Shown one piece after another: positions 1 through 5,426 of a stretch of DNA of 18,276 bases. The notes below the pieces were generated by a model, which ran no database searches, was not told the DNA's origin, and saw only the letters and a program-made list of their open reading frames with translations. The DNA is from an uncultured Pseudomonadota bacterium (lineage in GTDB: Bacteria; Pseudomonadota; Alphaproteobacteria; RF32; CAG-239): the NCBI GenBank assembly GCA_949295395.1, contig CASFLB010000011.1:1-18276 (forward strand), given 5' to 3'. Numbering within the stretch: position 1 is the first letter of the stretch; every line of letters begins with the position of its first letter. The position numbers and the translations under genes are program-made.

Positions 1-77
1 TGCACCGAGAAAAGCATTCGGCTCTGCTATAGCGGATTGCAGATACAGGGCACCGCTAACTCCCCGCCTATCACAGT
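1..77 (-). ncRNA. ffs: 5' part of a structured RNA, probably SRP RNA (4.5S), running off the left edge
   Basis: Read on the minus strand, the segment contains AGGCGGGGAGTTAGCGG, then GGTGCCCTGTA, CAATCCGCTATAGC and GAGCCGAAT. From memory, this succession resembles the 5' portion of the SRP RNA locus in Alphaproteobacteria. The diagnostic GGAA-loop core would lie beyond the window, so the identity is not proven. A strong sigma70-type promoter sits directly upstream, with a predicted start near 77. No reading frame of credible composition covers the segment. If correct, the RNA is the scaffold of the signal recognition particle with Ffh. It could instead be another structured RNA conserved in this class. 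Confidence 0.5.
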
Positions 78-83
78 ACGTTC

Positions 84-112
84 AGTATAGCGCAAATCGC
101 CGGTTTTGGCAA
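84..112 (-). promoter_or_regulatory. Sigma70-type promoter of the left-edge RNA
   Basis: On the minus strand TTGCCA (112-107) and TATACT (89-84) are separated by exactly 17 nt. Transcription is expected to start at about 77, just before the GC-rich RNA-like segment. The -10 and spacing are close to consensus, suiting a highly expressed stable RNA. It is back to back with the plus-strand promoter at 156-184. Confidence 0.6.
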
Positions 113-155
113 GCGTTTTTGTGTGAGCCGCATTTTCTTTTTTTACGGGAAACCC

Positions 156-184
156 TTGCGCTTTCTTTCAACATGTGCTATACT
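156..184 (+). promoter_or_regulatory. Sigma70-type promoter of the plus-strand small RNA
   Basis: TTGCGC (156-161) and TATACT (179-184) are 17 nt apart. The predicted start, about 7 nt after the -10 box, falls on G191. G191 is also the first base of a perfect 10-bp inverted repeat, so promoter and RNA structure support each other. Confidence 0.55.
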
Positions 185-190
185 GACTTC

Positions 191-328
191 GGGTACAACC
201 ATATAATTACTGATCGCGAGATACGAATCGGCATTTCGTATCTCTACTTTCTCGCGATCGGGAAGGTTGTACCCGCAATCGGAGATACAAATGCAGGGCG
301 TGTCTCCGTTGGAGTACGCCCTTTATTT
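191..328 (+). ncRNA. Candidate small structured RNA, antisense to the 3' end of rpsA
   Basis: The predicted RNA starts with GGGTACAACC (191-200), which pairs perfectly with GGTTGTACCC (265-274). Inside, GATCGCGAG (212-220) can pair with CTCGCGATC (251-259). GAGATACGAA (218-227) can pair with TTCGTATCTC (235-244) around a 7-nt loop; the two inner helices share three bases, so one needs a bulge or they alternate. About 20 nt of single strand follow, then a GC-rich hairpin and T-rich tail. Promoter, start, closing helix and terminator line up, which strongly suggests a real RNA gene of about 138 nt. I do not recognise its family: it is not a tRNA and does not look like 6S RNA. The last part is complementary to the final codons of rpsA, so antisense action on that mRNA is possible but speculative. 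Confidence 0.55.
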
Positions 329-1647
329 TGGCCTCCGAGAGAAATTCTCTCTTTTTCAACGTCAACATCAATGATTTTCGCTTGAATGTCTTGACCCTTG
401 GTGTAGTCTTTAACAGCTTCTTCACCTGATTTATCCCAAGAGATATCTGACAAGTGAATCATACCGTCGATTTCATCAGACAAGCCAACGAACAAACCGA
501 ATTCGGTAATGTTTTTAATCTTGCCTTCAATGATTGACCCAACCGGATGCTCTTCAACGTAAGCTGCCCATGGGTTCGGGGTGCATTGTTTGATGCCCAA
601 GCTGATTCTTCTCTTGTCAGAATCAACTTCGAGAACTTTAACTTCAACTTCTTGAGAGGTTGAAACAATTTTACCCGGGTGAACATTCTTACGGGTCCAG
701 CTCATTTCAGAAACATGAACGAGGCCTTCGATACCATCTTCAAGTTCAACAAATGCACCGTAATCGGTAATGTTGGTGACTTTTCCTTTGTAGATTTCAC
801 CAACTTGGTATTTGTCTGCAACATGCTGCCATGGATCTTCTTCAAGCTGCTTCATGCCCAAAGAAATGCGTTGGTTGTCTTCGTTGAATTTGATAACTTT
901 TACTTTTACGGTCTGACCAACAGACAAAACTTCTGCCGGATGATTGATTCTCTTCCAAGAGATGTCGGTAACGTGTAACAAGCCGTCAACGCCACCCAAG
1001 TCAATGAATGCACCGTAATCGGTGATGTTTTTAACAACACCTTCGAGTTCTGAACCTTCCTTCAAGTCACTGATCAATTCAGCGCGAGCTTCAGCTCTGG
1101 TTTCTTCAAGAACAACACGGCGAGAAACAACGATGTTGCCTCTTACCTTGTCCATCTTCAAGATTTGGAAGGGTTGAGAAATTCCCATTAACGGAGTGAT
1201 ATCGCGAATCGGGCGGATGTCAATTTGAGAACCCGGCAAGAAAGCAATTGCGCCGTTCAAGTCAACTGTGAAGCCGCCTTTAACACGACCAAAGATTACA
1301 CCGTTAACTCTTTCATTAGCGTTCATAGATTTTTCCAAATCTTGCCATGCTTCTTCGCGGCGAGCTTTTTCTCTTGAAAGAACAATGTTGCCGTCTTTGT
1401 CTTCATAGCGGTCAACATAAACTTCGACGACATCGCCAACTTTTAATTCCGCATTTTGACCAAATTCACGAAGAGGAATGCGTCCTTCTGACTTTAAGCC
1501 AACATCAACAGTTGCAAAGTCAGGGGTTACACGGATGATTGTTCCCTTTACAACGGAACCGGTAATTCCTTTGTCGCCGAACTGTTCGTTCATCAGCGCT
1601 TCAAAATCTTCGGTCATTTCGGGAATTTTAATTTCTGTATTTATCAT
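244..1647 (-). CDS. rpsA: 30S ribosomal protein S1, five-domain form with an atypical C-terminus
   Basis: S1 binds mRNA on the 30S subunit and helps unstructured or weak-SD messages initiate. Five S1 (OB-fold) repeats are visible at about residues 30-95, 113-178, 195-265, 282-352 and 369-437; the later ones carry the usual NITDYGAF and RISLG signatures. The family is normally about 550-570 residues with six domains. Here homology stops after the RISLG of domain 5. A 30-residue tail (438-467) follows that resembles no S1 sequence and is encoded antisense to the small RNA at 191-328. Translation probably starts at ATG 1647. The only good Shine-Dalgarno (AGGAGG, about 1675-1680) is some 27 nt upstream, too far for standard use; E. 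coli rpsA also initiates without a strong SD. cmk lies upstream on the same strand, as in many proteobacteria, but a terminator separates the two. Confidence 0.93.
   Translation of the reverse strand: MINTEIKIPEMTEDFEALMNEQFGDKGITGSVVKGTIIRVTPDFATVDVGLKSEGRIPLREFGQNAELKVGDVVEVYVDRYEDKDGNIVLSREKARREEAWQDLEKSMNANERVNGVIFGRVKGGFTVDLNGAIAFLPGSQIDIRPIRDITPLMGISQPFQILKMDKVRGNIVVSRRVVLEETRAEARAELISDLKEGSELEGVVKNITDYGAFIDLGGVDGLLHVTDISWKRINHPAEVLSVGQTVKVKVIKFNEDNQRISLGMKQLEEDPWQHVADKYQVGEIYKGKVTNITDYGAFVELEDGIEGLVHVSEMSWTRKNVHPGKIVSTSQEVEVKVLEVDSDKRRISLGIKQCTPNPWAAYVEEHPVGSIIEGKIKNITEFGLFVGLSDEIDGMIHLSDISWDKSGEEAVKDYTKGQDIQAKIIDVDVEKERISLGGQNKGRTPTETRPAFVSPIAGTTFPIARK
296..329 (+). terminator. Rho-independent terminator of the small RNA
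   Basis: GGGCGT (296-301) pairs with ACGCCC (316-321), and an inner CTCC/GGAG helix closes a GTT loop. The sequence CTTTATTTT follows directly on the plus strand. On the minus strand the hairpin is not followed by a T run, so it acts in the plus direction. It lies inside the annotated C-terminal codons of rpsA. Confidence 0.55.
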
Positions 1648-1713
1648 ATAATTTTATTTTCTTAACCTGCCAGACCTCCTAAAATGGAGCGGACTTGTGC
1701 GTTTTATATACAA

Positions 1714-1753
1714 AAAGAGCAATCCTTAACGCACCTTAAGGATTTTGCTCTTT
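1714..1753 (-). terminator. Rho-independent terminator between cmk and rpsA
   Basis: The plus-strand segments AAAGAGCAA...TCCTTAA and TTAAGGA...TTGCTCTTT form a long inverted repeat with a 2-nt bulge and a 6-nt loop. Read on the minus strand the stem ends in GCTCTTTTT, giving a U tract. It lies about 20 nt past the cmk stop, so rpsA probably also has its own promoter within 1648-1713. Confidence 0.6.
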
Positions 1754-1773
1754 ATTCTTATATCCAGATTTTA

Positions 1774-2445
1774 TTAAATTGCAAGATTTTTTTGATGAGA
1801 ATCGATAATTTCTTTTGCTTTTTCAAAAACTTCTTCAATACTGAGGTGGGTTGTATCCAAAATTATGGCATCGGCAGCCGGTTTTAACGGCGAGGTACTT
1901 CTTTCCGAATCGCGTTTGTCTCGCGCAATAATATCCCTTAAAACCTCTTCATAACTACTGGTAATACCTTTGGTTTGATATTCTTTATATCGGCGCTTGG
2001 CTCTTTCTTCCGCCGAAGCTGTTACAAAAAACTTTATATCAGCCTGAGGACATACAACCGTGCCGGTGTCGCGGCCATCATAAACAACACCTTGCGCCTT
2101 GCTTCCATCCGCAAAAGTCGGATTTTTATAAAAATCTTGCTGCATTTTTAACAACGCGGCTCTTACCGAAGGAAAGGCTGAAACTATTGAGGCTCTCTTT
2201 CCTCCTTCGGGACCACGAAATGATGGGTTTTGAGCTAAATCCATCATTTTAGAAAAGGTAAGCTCTTTTGCAAATCTTTCGGCAACCACTTCGTCTTCGG
2301 CCGGAACATTGGCTAAAAGCGTTTCGATACCGACGGCACGATAGACCATGCCCGTATCAAAGTATGTCAACTTATATTCTTGTGCGATTTTTCCGGCTAA
2401 GGTTCCTTTTCCGGCTGATGCCGGACCGTCTATCGTTATTATCAC
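1774..2445 (-). CDS. cmk: Cytidylate kinase
   Basis: Phosphorylates CMP and dCMP with ATP in pyrimidine nucleotide salvage; cytosolic. The 223-residue length fits the family. The P-loop GPASAGKGT is at residues 7-15, followed by the YFDTGMVYRAVG segment that contacts the nucleotide. DGRDTGTVVCPQADIKFFV and the RAKRRYKE lid-like segment are further family signatures. The start is GTG at 2445, supported by AGGGAAGGG a few bases upstream on the minus strand; the next in-frame ATG would remove the P-loop. It lies upstream of rpsA in the common cmk-rpsA order. The neighbouring operon on the other side is divergent, about 150 bp away. Confidence 0.96.
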   Translation of the reverse strand: MIITIDGPASAGKGTLAGKIAQEYKLTYFDTGMVYRAVGIETLLANVPAEDEVVAERFAKELTFSKMMDLAQNPSFRGPEGGKRASIVSAFPSVRAALLKMQQDFYKNPTFADGSKAQGVVYDGRDTGTVVCPQADIKFFVTASAEERAKRRYKEYQTKGITSSYEEVLRDIIARDKRDSERSTSPLKPAADAIILDTTHLSIEEVFEKAKEIIDSHQKNLAI

Positions 2446-2535
2446 AATTGCCCTTCCCTAAAAATTGTTACAAATCTTTAACTTTTATTTTTATGATTTG
2501 TATGTTAGCATAAACTTAACGAATAAAAAAGCTCA

Positions 2536-2564
2536 TTGCTTTATTTATACCAAAGTATTAATAT
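2536..2564 (+). promoter_or_regulatory. Candidate promoter of the rsmE operon
   Basis: TTGCTT (2536-2541) and TAATAT (2559-2564) are 17 nt apart. Transcription would start near 2571, leaving a short leader with GAGGAGG (2581-2587) just before ATG 2593. It is in the AT-rich gap divergent from cmk. The -10 matches consensus at only four of six positions. Confidence 0.4.
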
Positions 2565-2592
2565 CGGTTTAGATAAGGCAGAGGAGGTTATC

Positions 2593-3132
2593 ATGAAAAC
2601 TGTTTATTTTTTTACCGCCTCTTTATTACTTACTCTTTTTGTGAGCTTCAATTCTTATGCTGGTTTGATTGTCGAATCTATTGATACGGCCTTGGAAAGA
2701 AATATCTTTGCCCCGAATCCTACCGGAGCCGCTCCGGCTACAAAAAAAACTCCGGCATCCGTTAAAAAAACACCTTCAGTCAATCCGTCTCAAGATTCTT
2801 CTAGCGAATCCGTTCCTTATACCGCCGGTGTGGTTCAAAAGTTTTTTGGAAACCAAAATTCTTTAGTTCTTGTTGATCTTGATGATGTAAAAACTTCAGC
2901 TCATGTTCTTAAGGGACAATATCTTGCCGTTCGTGTTGTGGAAGATGAAAATACTCAATGGAATTTTGAAAACACCTCGTCTAAATTAAAGTTTGTAAAA
3001 AAAGAAAAACATAATGGTGTTCTTATTTTGCTTTACCAAGCTGTTAATACCGGCGGTGCTCAACTTAACTTCGATTTGATGAGCGGTACTGATGCTTTAT
3101 TTTCTAGAATCCTTAATGTGAGAGTGTTATAA
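2593..3132 (+). CDS. Secreted protein of unknown function
   Basis: I do not recognise a family. The start is ATG 2593, not upstream codons of the same frame, because GAGGAGG lies 5 nt before it and the protein then opens with a clear signal peptide (lysine, hydrophobic core, cleavage about SYA/G at residue 23). The mature protein has a low-complexity Pro/Ala/Ser/Lys linker (about residues 40-75), then a compact C-terminal domain of about 100 residues that looks beta-rich with alternating hydrophobic residues. The total is 179 residues, with no cysteines or obvious catalytic motif. Expected location is the periplasm or outer membrane. It is the first gene of an operon with rsmE, only 2 nt apart. 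Confidence 0.75.
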   Translation: MKTVYFFTASLLLTLFVSFNSYAGLIVESIDTALERNIFAPNPTGAAPATKKTPASVKKTPSVNPSQDSSSESVPYTAGVVQKFFGNQNSLVLVDLDDVKTSAHVLKGQYLAVRVVEDENTQWNFENTSSKLKFVKKEKHNGVLILLYQAVNTGGAQLNFDLMSGTDALFSRILNVRVL

Positions 3133-3134
3133 AC

Positions 3135-3899
3135 GTGTCCCAAAAAATTAAAATTCGGCTGTTTGTTGCCACCCCCTTGATTGAACAAACATCTGTGTCT
3201 CTTGATGAGGCTCCCTCCCACTATCTTATTCATGTTATGAAAGCAAAAATCGGCGATCCGCTGTTGCTTTTCAACGCAGAATGTGGGGAATTTCTTGCTG
3301 TTATTAAGACAATAAGCAAAAAAAATGTTTCTGTCTCTCTTGAACGACAAACGCGACAGCCTTTGTCTTCTCCGGATGTGTGGCTTTTGTTTGCTCCCCT
3401 CAAAAAGGATCAAACTGATTTTGTTATTCAAAAGGCCACCGAACTTGGTTGTGCTAAAATTGTTCCCGTCCTGACCAAATTTACTATAACAGAAAAAACC
3501 CGAATCGAGCGCTTTAAAGCTCAAGCCATTGAGGCGGCCGAACAATCCAGACGCCTTGATGTTCCCTCGATTGATGACGCTGTGCCTTTGACTAAAGTTC
3601 TTGCTAACTGGGATAAACAACGACCGCTTTATTTCATGGACGAAAGCGGTAACGGTCATGATGTTTTTTCAATTTTTGGGGCTGCGCGAATCGCCAAAGA
3701 AAACAAAGCCGCTCTTCTTATCGGCCCTGAAGGCGGATTTTCCGATGATGAATTAGCTCTTCTTCGTTCTCTTCCTTTTGCTCGCGGGGTTTCTCTCGGA
3801 CCTCGTATTTTACGCGCTGAAACCGCTGTGGCGGCCGCTCTTTCGTGCTGGCAAGCGCTTGTTGGTGATTGGACATCGGCTCATGACGAATCTCTTTAA
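3135..3899 (+). CDS. rsmE: 16S rRNA (uracil-1498-N3)-methyltransferase
   Basis: RsmE uses S-adenosylmethionine to methylate N3 of U1498 in 16S rRNA. It is a SPOUT-class (alpha/beta knot) enzyme that acts as a dimer. The knot signatures are LIGPEGGFS (195-203) and LGPRILRAETA (221-231). The middle has QKATELGCAKIVPV (99-112) and the conserved EAAEQSRR stretch (133-140); the N-terminus is the PUA-like RNA-binding part. The length of 254 is normal. The start is GTG at 3135, 2 nt after the previous stop, with only weak SD complementarity; translational coupling is likely. Its end overlaps the following Hpt gene by 17 nt. Confidence 0.95.
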   Translation: MSQKIKIRLFVATPLIEQTSVSLDEAPSHYLIHVMKAKIGDPLLLFNAECGEFLAVIKTISKKNVSVSLERQTRQPLSSPDVWLLFAPLKKDQTDFVIQKATELGCAKIVPVLTKFTITEKTRIERFKAQAIEAAEQSRRLDVPSIDDAVPLTKVLANWDKQRPLYFMDESGNGHDVFSIFGAARIAKENKAALLIGPEGGFSDDELALLRSLPFARGVSLGPRILRAETAVAAALSCWQALVGDWTSAHDESL

Positions 3900-4233
3900 C
3901 GTTCCTACCCTTCTTGCCTATGAAAAAAGTCTTGGCAAGGCTGAAATTCTTGAGCTTTGGAGACTTTTTGTTCATGAAACGGAAAATACATTTTCTCAAA
4001 TTCAAACCTCTTTGGCTAAAGGTGATGTTTCCGCCTTGCGTACCTGCTACCATCGCCTTCATCCGGCAGCCAAGGTCTTTGGACTTGACAGCTTTGCCTT
4101 TTTGTGTGCAAAAATAGAGCATAATCTTGTTAACTCTTCGACGGCTCAGCTCAAAGACGATATTCAACAAAGCTTTTCTCTTTGGCAACAAAGCTTTTCA
4201 GCCGTCGCTCTTTATTTGGAATGTGCTTCATGA
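3883..4233 (+). CDS. Hpt-domain (histidine phosphotransfer) protein, divergent
   Basis: Hpt domains relay phosphate between receiver domains through a histidine on a four-helix bundle. This 116-residue helical protein has YHRLHPAAKVFG (residues 56-67), which aligns with the usual H-x-L-K-G-x5-G motif with His57 as the phosphorylation site. The usual Lys and Gly after it are replaced by His60 and Pro61, so function is uncertain. The start is ATG 3883, inside the end of rsmE; a longer same-frame reading from 3778 would be a shadow of rsmE. Its TGA overlaps the next ATG in an ATGA junction, which indicates coupled translation. No histidine kinase or response regulator is adjacent. Confidence 0.6.
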   Translation: MTNLFNVPTLLAYEKSLGKAEILELWRLFVHETENTFSQIQTSLAKGDVSALRTCYHRLHPAAKVFGLDSFAFLCAKIEHNLVNSSTAQLKDDIQQSFSLWQQSFSAVALYLECAS

Positions 4234-4949
4234 CTCAAAAACATAATGCGACAACTTCTTCTGCGGAGCCTTTGGTAAAACTTCCTTTGAATATTCCCGC
4301 TCCTTATAGTCGCTTTTATAATTCAGAAAAATGGTCTGCTCTTTTTGATAATGATTATTTTTTGGTGCCTCTTACCCTTGGTGCTTGTCTTAGACTTCCC
4401 GAGGCTCTTATTTCCGATATTCCTATGACGGCAAGCGTCCTTCAATTCGGAGCAACTTTTGGTCCTCAAATTGAAAAAACAGCTTATAAAATTTCAAGCT
4501 TCGGAAAATACGTGTTGGTCGATAACAATCTTAAACAGCTCAAACGCTGTGAAAGAAAATACCAATATCTTTTTCCGCAACTGTCTTTTCTTAAAGCCGA
4601 CGCGACACGTTTTAAGTCTGAGGAAAAATTTGATCGCGTTATTTGCTATAATCTCTTACATGAGCTCCCACCCTTATCAAAAGTACGCGTGATTGATAAC
4701 GCCATGAAACTTCTTAAACCGAAGGGAAAGGCTATTTTTATTGACTATCATAACCCATCCAAATGGAATCCATTGCGCTATTTTATTCGGATGTTTAACC
4801 GCCTCTATCAGCCTTTTGCCGAAAAACTTTGGGAGAGACCAATTGATTTGTATGCGACTGAAAAAGTCGGTTTCAGTTGGCGGAAATCAACCTTTTACGG
4901 CGGTATGTATCAAAAAACCGTCGTCACAAAAACCGGTATGCCTAAATAG
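4230..4949 (+). CDS. rquA: Class I SAM methyltransferase, RquA-like (rhodoquinone biosynthesis)
   Basis: RquA-type enzymes look like SAM methyltransferases but are required to convert ubiquinone to rhodoquinone, the low-potential quinone used with fumarate reductase under low oxygen. What is seen: a Rossmann-type motif I written VLQFGATFG (70-78) instead of GxGxG; DRVICYNLLHELP (135-147); and FIDYHNPSKWNPLRY (170-184) followed by QPFAEKLW and FYGGMYQK (222-229). The second half, notably IDYH-P--W-PLR and GG-YQK, matches what I recall of RquA. The first 65 residues match less well, so a related quinone or lipid methyltransferase is possible. The start ATG 4230 overlaps the Hpt stop (ATGA). The stop overlaps the convergent phosphatase gene by 8 nt. 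Confidence 0.5.
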   Translation: MTQKHNATTSSAEPLVKLPLNIPAPYSRFYNSEKWSALFDNDYFLVPLTLGACLRLPEALISDIPMTASVLQFGATFGPQIEKTAYKISSFGKYVLVDNNLKQLKRCERKYQYLFPQLSFLKADATRFKSEEKFDRVICYNLLHELPPLSKVRVIDNAMKLLKPKGKAIFIDYHNPSKWNPLRYFIRMFNRLYQPFAEKLWERPIDLYATEKVGFSWRKSTFYGGMYQKTVVTKTGMPK

Positions 4950-5421
4950 TTTTGTTTTTTTGGTAAGCGGCCAAATAATTTTTACAGGCCGCTTCTATCA
5001 TTTTAAAAACCCTGTCAAAGCCATCATGATAGTAAGGGTCCGGAACTTCGGTTCCATATTCGGGAGCATAAGTCAATAGAAGTTTGACTTCGGCTTTATT
5101 GTAGCGTTTGTCTCCTTGCGGACGGTAATATTCTAAGTCCAAAACGTTTCTTTTATCCATTGCCAAGATAAAGTCAAATTCAGCAAAGTCTTCCGCGCGA
5201 ATCGTTCTGGAACGAAGGTGGCTAATGTCTAGACCATGAGCCAGCGCGCAAGCCTGAGAGCGCGAATCCGGTGCGTCGCCATTGTGATAAGGCATGGTTG
5301 CGGCAGATTCCACATGTATCTCTTGCTCTAGTTTTGACTTTTTGATTAAATCAAGCATGATACCTTCCGCCGTCGGGGAACGGCAAATGTTTCCTGTACA
5401 GACGAATAAAATTTTATGCAT
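4942..5421 (-). CDS. Low-molecular-weight protein tyrosine phosphatase
   Basis: Hydrolyses phosphotyrosine or small phosphate esters through a cysteinyl-phosphate intermediate; cytosolic. The P-loop CTGNICRS gives nucleophile Cys8, Arg14 and Ser15, and VPDPYY carries the general acid Asp128. The 159-residue length is typical. I prefer ATG 5421, which puts the P-loop right after the first strand; an in-frame ATG at 5442 would overlap the protease gene. It follows the Lon-like gene by a few bases on the same strand, so the two are probably cotranscribed. Without a Wzc-like kinase nearby, an exopolysaccharide role is not supported; it may be a general YfkJ/Ptp-type enzyme. Confidence 0.92.
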   Translation of the reverse strand: MHKILFVCTGNICRSPTAEGIMLDLIKKSKLEQEIHVESAATMPYHNGDAPDSRSQACALAHGLDISHLRSRTIRAEDFAEFDFILAMDKRNVLDLEYYRPQGDKRYNKAEVKLLLTYAPEYGTEVPDPYYHDGFDRVFKMIEAACKNYLAAYQKNKTI

Positions 5422-5426
5422 TTTTA

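Noticed and set aside
191..274. Integron attC site, because of the long imperfect palindrome
   Set aside because: The outer arms do not match the RYYYAAC/GTTRRRY core sites, and no integrase or cassette array is present. Promoter and terminator placement fits an RNA gene better.
119..385. 88-codon plus-strand open frame at the left end
   Set aside because: It covers the promoter and the structured small RNA, has no ribosome binding site, and runs antisense into rpsA.
3060..3659. 199-codon open frame on the minus strand
   Set aside because: It is entirely antisense to the well-supported rsmE gene and its upstream neighbour, with no family resemblance.
3778..3882. N-terminal extension of the Hpt protein
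   Set aside because: These 35 codons lie within conserved rsmE sequence and add no Hpt-like structure; ATG 3883 gives a complete domain.
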